DNA of 64,000 nucleotides, from assembly GCA_963841445.1 (NCBI GenBank), contig CAWJCP010000003.1, forward strand, positions 62,001 through 126,000, in the 5' to 3' direction. Numbering within the stretch: the stretch's first letter is position 1; every line of letters starts with the position of its first letter. This DNA comes from Mayfieldus sp963841445. GTDB lineage: Bacteria > Actinomycetota > Thermoleophilia > Solirubrobacterales > 70-9. Below the pieces are notes generated by a model. It saw only the letters and a list, made by a program, of their open reading frames with translations, was not told the DNA's origin and ran no database searches. This document shows, piece after piece, positions 1-8,692 of the stretch. Position numbers and translations under genes: made by a program.

Positions 1-964
1 CGCGACGAGCGGTGTAGGAGTCATAGAGAAAGGTCCGCAGCTCGCCCCCCTCGATCAGCGCCGTGCGGGCACGCGGGATTCCCTCGTCGTCGCAAGGGCT
101 CGCGGCGAGGCCCTCGGTCACCAGCCCATCGTCGTGCAGGACCAAGGCCTCGCTCGCGACCGGCTCCCCGAGCAGCTCGGCGAACGGGGAGCGGCCCCGC
201 TGCACGGCGTCGGCGCTGAGGCCCTGACCGATCAGTCCCGCGAAGCTCGCCGCGACCGTGGGATCGAAGACCACGGGGCAGGAGCGCGAAGGGGGCTTTC
301 CCGCTCCGACCATCGCCGCGGCGCGCTCAGCCCCCTCGGCTCCGATCGCCTCCGGATCAAGGCCCGCCGGGGAGCGCGCGAGGTCGAACCCGAGGCCGGT
401 CTCCTTCGATCCCTCCCCGGCCGCCAGGGCCTGCACGTACGCGTAACAGCTGCTCGCCTCATAGGCGCACTCGACTCCGGTCGTGGAGCGGATCGCGACC
501 GCCTCGTCGGAGTCCGCATAGACGGCCTGCTCGACCGAGCCGACCCGCTCGTCGTGGGCGAGCGCCGCGTGCTCGACCGCGAGGGCAAGATCGACGACGC
601 GATCGGCGCCCCAGTCCGAGATCGAGGGGTCGCGGAGCCCGTCGAGGCGCGGATAGTCGCCGGCTCGCTGCGGCGCCGCGGCGTGCTCGTCCTCATCGGC
701 GACCGCGGCGGTGGTTACGGCGCGAGCCGCGAGCTCACTCAAGCCAGGCTCGGAGAGCTCGGTGCCGAATGCGTAACCGGCCCTGGCGTCGATCCAGACC
801 CGCACGCCGACGCCGAGCGCGGTTGCCGCGGTGAGGCTCTCGACCTCGCCCCCGAAGACGCGCACCTCACGGCTGCTCTGGCTCTGCGCGTAGGCCTCGG
901 CGTCGCCGGCACCCGCCGCGAGCGCCGCGTCGACGGCAACCTCAACCGCTCGCCGCAGCTCCAT
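1..964 (-). CDS. pmbA: TldE/PmbA-family metalloprotease subunit, 3' end outside window
   Basis: The reading frame starts at ATG 964 and stays open to the left edge, giving about 321 N-terminal residues. It is the TldE/PmbA partner of the TldD protease. In this family TldE lacks the zinc motif and forms a heterodimer with TldD that degrades unfolded peptides or removes leader peptides. The visible part ends in a 'LRTFLYDSYTARR' stretch typical of the family's central domain. Its start codon overlaps the tldD stop by one base (TGATG), which implies translational coupling. I assign it by family resemblance plus the tldD neighbour; the C-terminal half cannot be judged. Confidence 0.85.
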   Translation of the reverse strand, partial: MELRRAVEVAVDAALAAGAGDAEAYAQSQSSREVRVFGGEVESLTAATALGVGVRVWIDARAGYAFGTELSEPGLSELAARAVTTAAVADEDEHAAAPQRAGDYPRLDGLRDPSISDWGADRVVDLALAVEHAALAHDERVGSVEQAVYADSDEAVAIRSTTGVECAYEASSCYAYVQALAAGEGSKETGLGFDLARSPAGLDPEAIGAEGAERAAAMVGAGKPPSRSCPVVFDPTVAASFAGLIGQGLSADAVQRGRSPFAELLGEPVASEALVLHDDGLVTEGLAASPCDDEGIPRARTALIEGGELRTFLYDSYTARR

Positions 965-2350
965 CAGACCTCGGTGCCGCCGACGGTCAGCTTGCGAATC
1001 CGCACGTGGCCCTGGCCGGTACCGACCGGCACCCGCTGGCCCGCCTTGCCGCAGATGCCGCTCTTCATCTCAAAGTCGGAGCCGACCGCGTCGATCGCGG
1101 CGAGCGCATCGAGGCAGTTGCCGATCAGGGTCGCGCCCCGGCAGGGTCTGGTCACCTTCCCGTCCTCGATCAGATAGCCCTCGGAGACGCCGAAGACGAA
1201 GTCGCCACTCGCCGGCTCGACTTGCCCACCGGCGAAGGAAACGGCGTAAAAGCCGCGACCGACCTCCGCGATCATCGCCTCGGGCTCCGCCTCGCCGGGG
1301 GCGATGTAGGTGTTGGTCATGCGCGGGATCGGGATGTCCCGGAAGCTTCCGCGCCGCCCGTTGCCGGTCGACTGGGCGCCGTCGCGCTCGGCGCTGCGGC
1401 GGTCGTACAGGAAGGAGATCAAGCGTCCCTCCTCGATTACCTTGGTCTTCTGCGTCGGCGTGCCCTCGTCGTCGATCCCGTCGCTTCCCCACTCGCCGGC
1501 GAGCTCCCCGTCGTCATAGGCGTTGACGACCGGCTCGGCCACGACCTCCCCGAGTCGCCCCTCGTAGACGCTCGCGCCCTTCTGGATGTGGTCGGCCTCG
1601 AGCCCGTGCCCGGTCATCTCGTGAAACAGCACACCGCCGAACCCGCCCCCGACCACGACCGGCATCGCGCCGGCGGGCGCCGGGGCGGCGTCGAGCAGGG
1701 TCAGCGCCTTGGCGGCCGCCTGCTCGGGGATCCGGCCCGGATCGTCCTCGAGCAGCTCGTAGCCGCGGTGCCCGCCGAGCGTCTCGGTCCCGGTCTCGAC
1801 CGAGCCGTCCCTCCTCGCTACCGCCTGGGCGCCGATCCGGACCCGGGTGCGATCGTCGGTCGCGTAGGTGCCGACGGAGTTCGCAACCGCCACCTGGCGC
1901 CGAACCTCGGCGTAGGAGACGCGCAGCTGCACGATCGCGTCACCTTGCGAGCGACCCCGCTCGTCGAGCTCGCGCAGGAGCTCGGATTTGCGCTCCGCGG
2001 GAACCTCCTCCGGGCGCAGGCTCACCTGCTGCGGCTCGCGACTCTGACGCCTTCATCGGCAGAGGCTCGGCCCGCGAGCCCCGCAGCGCCGAGGAGACCT
2101 CCTCGGCGGCGCGAAGCAGGTCGGCCTCGGCAAGCCCGTCGACGTGGGCGAAGTAGGCCGTCCCGTCCTTGATCACCCGCAGCCCGGCCCCCTGCTCGGC
2201 GCCCGAGACGACATCCTCGACGCGCGATTCGTCGATGCTCATCTGCAGGCCTCCGCTGCGCTCGGCGAACAGCTCCGCGAACTCGCCCCCGTTGGCGAGT
2301 GAGCGGGCGACGATCTGCGCGGCGAGCTCGCGGGAGGGAAGCTCGCTCAT
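964..2350 (-). CDS. tldD: TldD-family zinc metalloprotease, frame broken once
   Basis: TldD is the catalytic subunit of the TldD/TldE peptidase. The zinc motif HEMTGH (HExxxH) is present, followed by GLEADHIQKG and a conserved C-terminal glycine-rich region ending GTEV. The N-terminal ~105 residues (MSELPSRELAAQIVARSLA...) start at ATG 2350 in one frame. The remainder, from about residue SLRPEEVPAERK, lies in a second frame, so there is one indel between about 2025 and 2050. Homology is continuous across the break, so I favour a sequencing or assembly error over a pseudogene. The start overlaps the upstream 73-aa gene by four bases (ATGA). Confidence 0.85.
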
Positions 2351-2568
2351 CGCTGCGGCCTCGTTGCGGCGAGCTCGATCAGGCGGCCGGCCGCGGCCGA
2401 GAGCCTCTCGCCAGGCTCGGAGTCGGCGCCGTGCTCGACGCTTGAGCCGTCGGCGCGGTAGACGCGCACGAAGGGACGCCGCTCGTGCCGGCGCCGGCGC
2501 ATGAACGCCGCCGCTTCGTCTGCGTAGCCGCTGACCCGGTCGAGGACGACGCGATGCGGCTTTGGCAT
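2347..2568 (-). CDS. Hypothetical 73-aa protein between roadblock protein and TldD
   Basis: A 73-residue Arg-rich protein (MPKPHRVVLDRVSGYADEAA...). I do not recognise the family. It is probably real because its start codon overlaps the stop of the roadblock gene (TGATG) and its own stop overlaps the tldD start (ATGA), so four genes run head-to-tail without gaps. The central MRRRRHERRPFVRVYRADGS stretch is strongly basic; no membrane segment or signal peptide is seen. It could be a small accessory protein of the TldD/E complex or a substrate, but nothing in the sequence decides this. Confidence 0.55.
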   Translation of the reverse strand: MPKPHRVVLDRVSGYADEAAAFMRRRRHERRPFVRVYRADGSSVEHGADSEPGERLSAAAGRLIELAATRPQR

Positions 2569-2924
2569 CAGCCGTCCCCCGGGGCCGAGCCGTTCGACGC
2601 ACCGGTCGCAAGATCGCGCAGCGTGGCCCGCATGTCGAAGGCCATCAGCGAGGCAAGCACGAAGCGGTCGGTGACGCTGACCGCAGTCAGCGACCCGTCG
2701 CGGACCGCGAACACCTCGCCGTCCTCGGTGGCGACATGAACCTGCTCGAAGGGACCATCGGCCGCGGCCGCGGCGAGCAGATCGCGGGCCGCCTCACGCC
2801 ACTCGGCGAGCTCGCCGCTGGCCGCGAGGACCGTCTCGGAGTCGAGGATCGCGCCGCCTCGCATCTCCGGCGAGAGCTCCATAAGGCGCCCCAGCGCCCC
2901 CGCGGCAGTATCAAGGTCTGACAT
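2568..2924 (-). CDS. Roadblock/LC7 (MglB-like) domain protein
   Basis: 118 aa from ATG 2924 (MSDLDTAAGALGRLMELS). The pattern 'GGAILDSETVLAASGE ... FEQVHVATEDGEVFAVRDG' with alternating strands and an amphipathic first helix fits the roadblock/LC7 fold used by bacterial small-GTPase regulators and dimeric scaffolds. An ATG 60 bases further upstream is in frame, but it would overlap the divergent 49-aa gene, so I chose 2924. It is the first gene of a tightly overlapping operon with the 73-aa protein, TldD and TldE. No GTPase gene lies nearby, so its partner is unknown. Confidence 0.6.
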   Translation of the reverse strand: MSDLDTAAGALGRLMELSPEMRGGAILDSETVLAASGELAEWREAARDLLAAAAADGPFEQVHVATEDGEVFAVRDGSLTAVSVTDRFVLASLMAFDMRATLRDLATGASNGSAPGDG

Positions 2925-2943
2925 CTCGGCCAAAATAGCGGGC

Positions 2944-3093
2944 GTGTCCCTCGAGCGAGCATCATGGCTCACCGTCGTCGGCATCTGCGCGATCGCGGTG
3001 CTGCTGCTTGGCCTGGGCGGCTACACCGGCTACAGCATCACCGTCGGAGCGGTGGGGATCGCCGCCGCCGTGAACCTGCTGCCTTCTCCCTAG
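2944..3093 (+). CDS. Small two-helix membrane protein, 49 aa
   Basis: A GTG-initiated frame encoding VSLERASWLTVVGICAIAVL and onward, with two hydrophobic helices separated by a short Gly/Tyr turn, and ending VNLLPSP. It is divergent from the roadblock gene with 19 bases between the starts. No family is recognised. The support is its clean hydrophobic pattern, its position between a divergent gene and a structured intergenic element, and the absence of any competing gene on the other strand. Small-protein calls like this need expression data. Confidence 0.45.
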   Translation: MSLERASWLTVVGICAIAVLLLGLGGYTGYSITVGAVGIAAAVNLLPSP

Positions 3094-3107
3094 GCTCCGA
3101 AAACTCC

Positions 3108-3231
3108 CTAGGCGCCGAAAAGCGAGCAGGTCGGGGGGCGGAGGCAAATCGGCGAAGGGAGTGCACTGAATCGTGCATGACCGAGACGATTTGGCGAGGA
3201 CCCCGAGATGCGACGTTTTGCAGGCGCCTAG
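3108..3231 (+). ncRNA. Candidate structured RNA / repeat element, copy 1
   Basis: A 124-nt intergenic element with a near copy at 30410-30531. The outer helix pairs CTAGGCGCC (3108-3116) with GGCGCCTAG (3223-3231). A second helix pairs 3126-3136 with 3201-3211 around a 2x2 internal loop. A third pairs AAATCG (3146-3151) with CGATTT (3187-3192). The tip hairpin is TGCAC (3162-3166)/GTGCA (3173-3177). Unpaired or junction blocks GAAAAGCGAGC, GGCGAAGGGAG, ATGACCGA and TTTTGCAG are shared with copy 2, while helix sequences differ but keep pairing. Its 3' end overlaps the stop codon of the minus-strand CDF gene. Plus-strand orientation is favoured because copy 2 has a G-U pair in the outer helix on this strand. 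Confidence 0.6.
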
Positions 3232-4136
3232 CCGGCGCGGAACGGGCCCGGGCTCTCGTCGGGGCCGAGCAGCGAGTCTTCCGGCTCGACGTGGATCAGC
3301 ACGTCCGCGGCCGGCAGCACCGACTCGATCGCCGAACGCATCGCGTGGGCAACCTCGTGGGCGCGCTCGAGGCTGGTCCCGGAGCGAAACTGGACATGGA
3401 GGTCGACGTAGCGGCGGTTGCCTGCCCGGCGCGCCCGCAGCCGGTGATAGCCGGCGACCTCCGGAGAGCGGGAGCTTCGGATCGCCGCCTCGATGCGATC
3501 CATCTCTGCCGTCGGCAGGGCCTCGTCGACCAGCACCCTGGATGAGCGGGTGATGATCCGCAGCCCCGAGCCGACGATCGCGATCGCAACGACCAGCGCC
3601 GTGATCGAGTCAAACGCGGCGGCGCCGGTGACCTGAACGAGGAGCAGGCCGAGCAGCACCCCGATCGAGGTGAAGGCGTCGGTGCGCAGGTGCGCCGCAT
3701 CGCCCTCCAGGGCCGGCGAGCCGAGCAGCCTGGCCTGGCGCCCGAGGAACCCCGAGATCGTGAAGTTGGCGGCCGCGGAGAACGCCATCACCGCGATCCC
3801 GAGGCCGACGCTGTCCAGGTGGGAGCCGACCACGAGGCGGTGGGTCGCCTCGTAGACGATCACGCCGGCGCCGACGAGGATCAGCATTCCCTCGATCGTC
3901 GCGGCAAGATTCTCGAGCTTCTCGTGCCCGTAGGGATGCTCGACGTCGGCCGGCTCGTCGGCCTTTCGAACCGAGGCGAGAGCGATCACGGACGCCATCA
4001 GGTCGATCAGCGAATGGACCGCCTCGGTGATGATCGCGATCGATCCGGTGATCGCCCCAACCGCGACCTTGATCGCGATCAGCAGCGAGTTGGATGCGAC
4101 CGAGAGTCCCGCGGCGCCGGACTTGGTGCGGATCAT
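3228..4136 (-). CDS. Cation diffusion facilitator (CDF) metal efflux transporter
   Basis: 302 aa with about six membrane segments and the CDF C-terminal cytoplasmic ferredoxin-like domain (VDLHVQFRSG...). The metal-site residues are visible: HSLID (His41, Asp45) in TM2 and HLRTD (His149, Asp153) in TM5, an HxxxD/HxxxD arrangement common in Zn/Cd exporters. HPYGHEKLE follows TM2 as in the family. Its start overlaps the rdgB stop by four bases (ATGA), so it is the third gene of an rph-rdgB-CDF operon. The exact metal cannot be read from the sequence, though His in both sites favours zinc. Confidence 0.9.
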   Translation of the reverse strand: MIRTKSGAAGLSVASNSLLIAIKVAVGAITGSIAIITEAVHSLIDLMASVIALASVRKADEPADVEHPYGHEKLENLAATIEGMLILVGAGVIVYEATHRLVVGSHLDSVGLGIAVMAFSAAANFTISGFLGRQARLLGSPALEGDAAHLRTDAFTSIGVLLGLLLVQVTGAAAFDSITALVVAIAIVGSGLRIITRSSRVLVDEALPTAEMDRIEAAIRSSRSPEVAGYHRLRARRAGNRRYVDLHVQFRSGTSLERAHEVAHAMRSAIESVLPAADVLIHVEPEDSLLGPDESPGPFRAG

Positions 4137-4777
4137 CGCCGCCGGTCGGCCTCGATCGCTGCCCCGGCTTCGGAGGCGGCGCGAAGGTGCACGCCAAGCA
4201 GGTGCGCAGCGCGACCGCGGTGGCTGATCGCGTTCTTCTCCGCCGGGCGCAGCTCGGCCATCGTCCGCCCCCCGTCGATCTCGTCGGGGACGAACGCCGG
4301 GTCGTAGCCGAAGCCGCCCTCGCCGCGCGGTTGCTTGCTGAGCTGGCCGCTGCAGCGGCCCTCGAAGGTCCCTTCCTCGCCGTCCGCGTTCACGTAGGCC
4401 AGCGCACAGACATAGGCGACGCGGCGATCGTCCCCGGCGGCTTCCACCTCGGCGAGCAGCTTGGCGAGGTTCTCCTCGTCGCTCGCCGCCTCGCCGGCGT
4501 AGCGAGCCGAGTAGATGCCGGGCGCGCCGTCGAGCGCAACCGCCTCGATGCCGCTGTCGTCGGCCAGCGCGGCGGCGCTGGTGCCACGGTGCGCGGTGCG
4601 TGCCTTGGCCAGCGCGTTGGCGGCGAAGCTCGAGCCCTCCTCGGGCGGCAGCTCGACCTCGGCCGGCAGAGGCTCGAGCTCGAGATCCGGGAGCAGCTCG
4701 GCGAGCTCGCGCAGCTTGTGCTCGTTACGGGTCGCGACGATCACCCGGGTGCCGCTCTCACCGCGCTCCCGGCCCAT
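4133..4777 (-). CDS. rdgB: dITP/XTP pyrophosphatase (RdgB/HAM1 family)
   Basis: This house-cleaning enzyme hydrolyses non-canonical purine NTPs (dITP, XTP) to the monophosphate. Key motifs are present: VIVATRNEHKLREL (the N-terminal T/S-x4-K phosphate-binding region), ADDSGIEAVALDGAPGIYSARYAG, GFGYDPAFVPD and HRGRAAHLL. The start at ATG 4777 (MGRERGESGTRVIVAT) lies 4 bases after the rph stop; a longer in-frame start at 4846 would run into rph and is less likely. The rph-rdgB order is widespread in bacteria, which supports both calls. Confidence 0.93.
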   Translation of the reverse strand: MGRERGESGTRVIVATRNEHKLRELAELLPDLELEPLPAEVELPPEEGSSFAANALAKARTAHRGTSAAALADDSGIEAVALDGAPGIYSARYAGEAASDEENLAKLLAEVEAAGDDRRVAYVCALAYVNADGEEGTFEGRCSGQLSKQPRGEGGFGYDPAFVPDEIDGGRTMAELRPAEKNAISHRGRAAHLLGVHLRAASEAGAAIEADRRR

Positions 4778-4781
4778 CACG

Positions 4782-5507
4782 TCAGGGCGCCAGGGCCCGC
4801 TCCTGCTCGCTGCGAAGGCGGGCGATCCCGGTCGCGGCGAGGGCAAGCAATTCGTCGAGCGAGGCGCGGGAGAGCGGCGTGCGCTCCGCGGTCGCCTGCA
4901 CTTCGACCAGGCCGCCGTCGCCGGTCATCACGACGTTGGCGTCGACCTCGGCGCCGGAGTCCTCGGAGTAATCGAGGTCGCAGAGCGCCCGCCCGTCGAC
5001 GATCCCGGCGCTGACCGCCGCGATCGACCCGTTCAGCGGCAACCTCTCCAGCGCTCCGGCGGCGACCAGCCTCTGAAGCGCGCAGTGAAGCGCCACGTAG
5101 CCGCCGCTGATCGCGGCGCAGCGAGTCCCCCCGTCGGCCTGCAGGACGTCGCAGTCGACATAGACGCTGCGCTCGCCCAGGGCGGCGAAGTCGACGACCA
5201 CCCGCAGCGAACGGCCGATCAGGCGCTGGATCTCGACCCCGCGGCCGTCCTGCTTTCCACGCGAGACGTCGCGCTGCTTGCGATCGCCGGTCGAGGCGGG
5301 CAGCATCGCGTACTCGGCGGTCACCCAGCCGCGCCCCTTGCCCTCGAGCCAGCGCGGCACCGACTCGGTCACCGAGGCTGTGCAGATCACCCGGGTCTCG
5401 CCCTGCGAGATCAACGCCGAGCCGTCCGCGGTGCGCACGAAGCCGGGCTCGATCTGCACCGGGCGCAGGTCGGCCGGGGCTCTGTCATAGCTGCGCGAGG
5501 GCGGCAC
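4782..5507 (-). CDS. rph: Ribonuclease PH
   Basis: A phosphorolytic 3'-5' exoribonuclease trimming tRNA 3' ends. Recognised from 'DLRPVQIEPGF', 'GWVTAEYAMLPAST', 'RGVEIQRLIGRSLR', the phosphate-binding 'CDVLQADGGTRCAAISGG' and the catalytic 'CDLDYSEDSGAEVDANVVMT' with the acidic metal-binding residues. I prefer GTG 5507 (VPPSRSYDRAP), which puts the N-terminus close to other RNase PH proteins; an in-frame ATG at 5552 would add 15 residues. It is the first gene of the rph-rdgB-CDF operon. The length of about 241 aa is normal. Confidence 0.93.
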   Translation of the reverse strand: MPPSRSYDRAPADLRPVQIEPGFVRTADGSALISQGETRVICTASVTESVPRWLEGKGRGWVTAEYAMLPASTGDRKQRDVSRGKQDGRGVEIQRLIGRSLRVVVDFAALGERSVYVDCDVLQADGGTRCAAISGGYVALHCALQRLVAAGALERLPLNGSIAAVSAGIVDGRALCDLDYSEDSGAEVDANVVMTGDGGLVEVQATAERTPLSRASLDELLALAATGIARLRSEQERALAP

Positions 5508-5570
5508 GCGGCCGAGTTTCGCAGGCAGCCGCGCCGGATGGGGGGAGCCCACCCGGCGCGCCCCCCGGCG

Positions 5571-5816
5571 CTAGCGGAACGAGACCTGATTCACCGCCTG
5601 CTTCATCTTCTCGATGATCACCTCGGCCAGCTCCATGCCCTGCTTGCCGTTGAATCCCTTCAGGGCCGCAACCATCCCGACCATCAGCAGCGAGACGAGC
5701 AGGATCAGGCCGACGTACTCGACCGTGCCCTGCGCCCGCTCCCCCGCGGCCAAGGCGCGCACCGCACGCAGTCGCACCTCGGCCGCCGCGTAAAGCCACC
5801 CGAACAAAGCCAGCAT
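5571..5816 (-). CDS. Flp/TadE-like pilin-type small membrane protein
   Basis: 81 aa with an AAGGAGG-like ribosome binding site just upstream of ATG 5816. An N-terminal stretch of 25 residues is followed by 'GERAQGTVEYVGLILL', where G-x-x-E precedes one long hydrophobic helix. This resembles the prepilin-type leader plus helix of Flp/Tad pilins and their actinobacterial relatives, with the conserved Glu at +5 of the helix. A short C-terminal helix follows (FNGKQGMELAEVIIEKMKQ). No Tad assembly genes are in the window, so a role as a pilus subunit is inferred only from the motif. Confidence 0.6.
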   Translation of the reverse strand: MLALFGWLYAAAEVRLRAVRALAAGERAQGTVEYVGLILLVSLLMVGMVAALKGFNGKQGMELAEVIIEKMKQAVNQVSFR

Positions 5817-5925
5817 CAGCCCTCCTTCGATAGCGATTGGGGCCGATCCTCGATGCGAGAGGGTCACCGATCTATGCAGCCAGGTGTCGAGACTGCCGCA
5901 CCTCCGTGCGGATACGCTCACGCCG

Positions 5926-6873
5926 GTGCGGGTCCTGATCGTCACCAACCTGACCCCCGACGACGCGGCCCCCCAGAGGGGACGTTGGGTGATCGACCAG
6001 ATCGACGCGATCCGCGACCACGGCGTCGAGGTCGAGCTGTTCCGCTTCCCAGGCGGCAAGCGGCACTATCTTCCCGCGCTGCGCAGCGTCCGCAGGCTGC
6101 TGCGCAAGCGGCGCTACGACCTCGTGCACGCCCATTACGGAATCGCCGGGCTGTGCGCGAAGCTGGCCGGCGCGCGCCCGCTCGTCGTCACCTTCCATGG
6201 CACCGACGTTCGCCACCGCGCCGTAGGGGCGATGTCGCGGCGGCTCGCCGCCCGGATCGATCTCTGCGCCGGGGTCTCGCGGGCTCTCTTCGGCCCCGAG
6301 AACGGCAGGCCGGGGCTGCCGCTGCCCCCCGGAAAAACGGCGGTGCTGCCATGCGGCCCGGACCTCGGGCGCTTTGCGCCCCTGCCCCGCGCCGAGGTCC
6401 GTCGCGAGCTGGGCCTTGGGCCCGAGGCCCGGCTGCTGTTCTTTCCCGCCAACCCGCGGCGGCCCGAGAAGCGCTTCGACCGCGCCCTCGAGCTGGCGCG
6501 CCGCAGTGGCGCCGAGCTGCTGACCGGCGGCGACATCGACCCTGAGCGGATGCCGCTTTGGGTCAACGCGGCGAACGCGGTCCTGCTGACTTCCGAATAC
6601 GAGGGGTTCGGCCTCGTCGCGCTCGAGTCGCTGGCCTGCGACGTTCCCGTGCTCTCGACCCCGGTCGGGATCGCGCCGCACGCGCTCTCCGGCGTTCGGG
6701 GCTGCCTGGTCGCCCCATTTGAGGCCGATCGATGGCTGCGGTCGTTGAGCCCGCACCTCAAGGCCGACGACCCTCGAGTCGCGGGCCGGGCCCGCGCCGA
6801 ATCGTTCTCGGCCAAGCGGATGGCGGAGCGAGTGCTGGTCGCCTATCACGAGCTGCTCGACGAGCCTGCCTAG
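5926..6873 (+). CDS. Glycosyltransferase, GT4-like (GT-B fold)
   Basis: About 315 aa. The N-terminal domain starts VRVLIVTNLTPDDAAPQRGRW and includes the donor/acceptor cleft segments 'DLVHAHYGIAGL' and 'VVTFHGTDVRH'. The C-terminal domain has the nucleotide-sugar signature 'TSEYEGFGLVALESLACDVPV' with the E-x7-E pattern. These are hallmarks of retaining GT4 enzymes. I chose GTG 5926 because the protein family begins with the first beta-strand; an in-frame start at 5884 adds 14 residues. It stands alone, divergent from the pilin-like gene, so the acceptor is unknown. Confidence 0.82.
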   Translation: MRVLIVTNLTPDDAAPQRGRWVIDQIDAIRDHGVEVELFRFPGGKRHYLPALRSVRRLLRKRRYDLVHAHYGIAGLCAKLAGARPLVVTFHGTDVRHRAVGAMSRRLAARIDLCAGVSRALFGPENGRPGLPLPPGKTAVLPCGPDLGRFAPLPRAEVRRELGLGPEARLLFFPANPRRPEKRFDRALELARRSGAELLTGGDIDPERMPLWVNAANAVLLTSEYEGFGLVALESLACDVPVLSTPVGIAPHALSGVRGCLVAPFEADRWLRSLSPHLKADDPRVAGRARAESFSAKRMAERVLVAYHELLDEPA

Positions 6874-7028
6874 CCCCAAATCGCTCGGCCCTGGCTCGAA
6901 GGTGCGTCCAGCGCATTTTGAAATGCAACCGGCGCCAGCTTCAACGGCTACATTGACTGCTGCAGGAAGGGCAAGCAGCCGGCCTGCGTGTACGCCGCAG
7001 GAGGCGGCGGACAGGCCAGACTCAGCGC

Positions 7029-8619
7029 TTGCCGATCAGACCGCATTCAGCAGCCGACAGCGATGACGAGCCAACCGACCACCCCGCGGGCAAGCGTCTG
7101 GGCCCGGCGACCGCGGCAGGGAACCTAGCCGTGCACGTTGAGGACGCAGAGCAGCGGGCTCGCGACGCGGCGGAGTCGGCGCGCCGCGAGGCCGAGCAGG
7201 CGGCCACGGCCGAGATCCTCGCGCTCGAGGAGGAGCTCGAGCGCCAGCAGCAGAAAGCCGAGAAGGCCGCCGCGGACGCCCGCGAGCAGATCCGCCGCGC
7301 CGAGGAGCGGGCGCGCGAGGAGCTCGACCGACACCGCCGCGAGGCCGAGGCCCGCTCGCGCAAGGAGGTCGAGGCGGCCCGCGAGGCCGCCGAGGCCCGC
7401 TTCACCGCCGAGCTTAAGACCCTCGATGCCGAGCTGACCCTCGAGAAGGAAGCGAAGGCAAAGGCCTTGGAGGCGGCGGAGAAGCGGCTCGGCGAGATCG
7501 AGCAGCATGCGATCAAGGCGGGCGAGCGCATCGCCGGCGCCGAGCAGCAGCTGCGCGAGGAGGCCGAGCGACTGCAGATCCGACGCCGAGCGCAAGGTGC
7601 GCGAGGAGAGCGAGCGGGTTCGAAAGGCCGAGGAGTCGAAGTTCAAGGCCGAGCTGGAGAAGCGAGAGAAACAGCTCACGAAGCGCCTCGAGGACGGCCA
7701 ATCGGCGCTGAAGAAGGCCGAGAAGCAGATCGCCGAGCTTGAACGCCGCACCGCTGACGAGCGCAAGCGGCTGCACGCGCGCGCTGAGCAGCAGGCCGGC
7801 GAAGCCGCCGCGCAGGCGCGCAAGGAAGCGGAGTCGAAGGCACGGGCGGCAGCCGACAAGCGGCACGGAGAGCGCGAGCGAGAGCTGCGCGCGGAGATCG
7901 CCAAGGGCCGCTCGGCGCTTGACGCGGCCGAGCAGCGCGTCGCGCAGTTGGAGAAAAGCGCCACGGCGAAACAGAAGCGGCTCCGCGATTCGACCGGCGA
8001 GCAGGTCAGCTCGGCGGCGGTCGAAGCCCGCAAGGAGGTCGAGCAGAAGTACCGCTCCGCCCTTGACGGAGCTGAGCGGCGGATCGCCGAGCTCGAGAAG
8101 TCAGCCGCGGCGGAACGCCCCGCATCCGCAAGCCAGCAGGTCAAGGAGGCCGAGAGGCGCGCCGCCGAGGCGGAGAAGCGAGCCGTCGCCGCCGAGAAGC
8201 GGGCCGACGAGGCCAGCGCCGCGCTCGGCGACGCGGAGATGGACGGTCGGGAGGCGGCCGCAGCCTGGCTGCGTGGACAGGTGAAGGCGATGCGTCGCGA
8301 GATCCGCGAGCAAATCGAGGCCGAGATCGGCGAGTCGAGCCGCGCCGATTCGGCCGCGGCGAAGGGGGAAGCCGAGAAGCGGCTCGAAAAGGAGCTGCGC
8401 CGGCTTGAGTCGGAGGCCGAGAAGGGCGCCGAGCGCGCCGCGGCGGACGCCCGCAAGCAGGCCGAAGCGGAGATCAAGAAGCTGCGCGACGAACGCGATG
8501 CGGCGCTTCAAAGCTCAAGGGCGGCGCCGGGAAGGCCTCCGAGCACTCCGATTGGGTGCGCAACGAAGCCGCGGCCGGGCAAGAGCCGATGCCGAACGCC
8601 GCTGCGGAAGGCGAGCTGA
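7029..8619 (+). CDS. Long Ala/Glu/Arg-rich coiled-coil protein, frame broken
   Basis: Starts at a possible TTG at 7029 (a GTG at 7131 is an alternative). It encodes almost uninterrupted heptads rich in A, E, K and R: 'ARREAEQAATAEILALEEEL', 'EKAAADAREQIRRAEERARE'. The coil continues in a second frame from about 7580 ('DAERKVREESERVRKAEESK'), so one indel lies near 7578-7583. A third frame continues plausibly after about 8510. It has no membrane segment, so it is probably a cytoplasmic filament, scaffold or nucleoid-linked protein. The next gene encodes a ComEA-like DNA-binding HhH domain, so the two may once have been one protein or may act together. Low-complexity coiled coils make homology calls unreliable. 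Confidence 0.6.
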
Positions 8620-8692
8620 CATCGAAAGCGGGATCCGAAGCCCGCCGAAAGACCGACCGCAAAGGCGACGCAGGCAGATCCTGAGCAGGTCG

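Noticed and set aside
134..1177. 347-aa plus-strand frame at the left edge
   Set aside because: Antisense to tldE/tldD, which show clear family motifs; the plus translation is low-complexity.
6874..7028. Possible small Cys-containing peptide (FNGYIDCCRKGKQPACVY) upstream of the coiled-coil gene
   Set aside because: No start codon in frame after the stop at about 6919 and no clear family; likely intergenic or a gene remnant.
7125..8477. 450-aa Ser/Ala/Arg-rich minus-strand frame
   Set aside because: Mirror of the coiled-coil gene; composition is the reverse complement of Glu/Ala/Arg codons.
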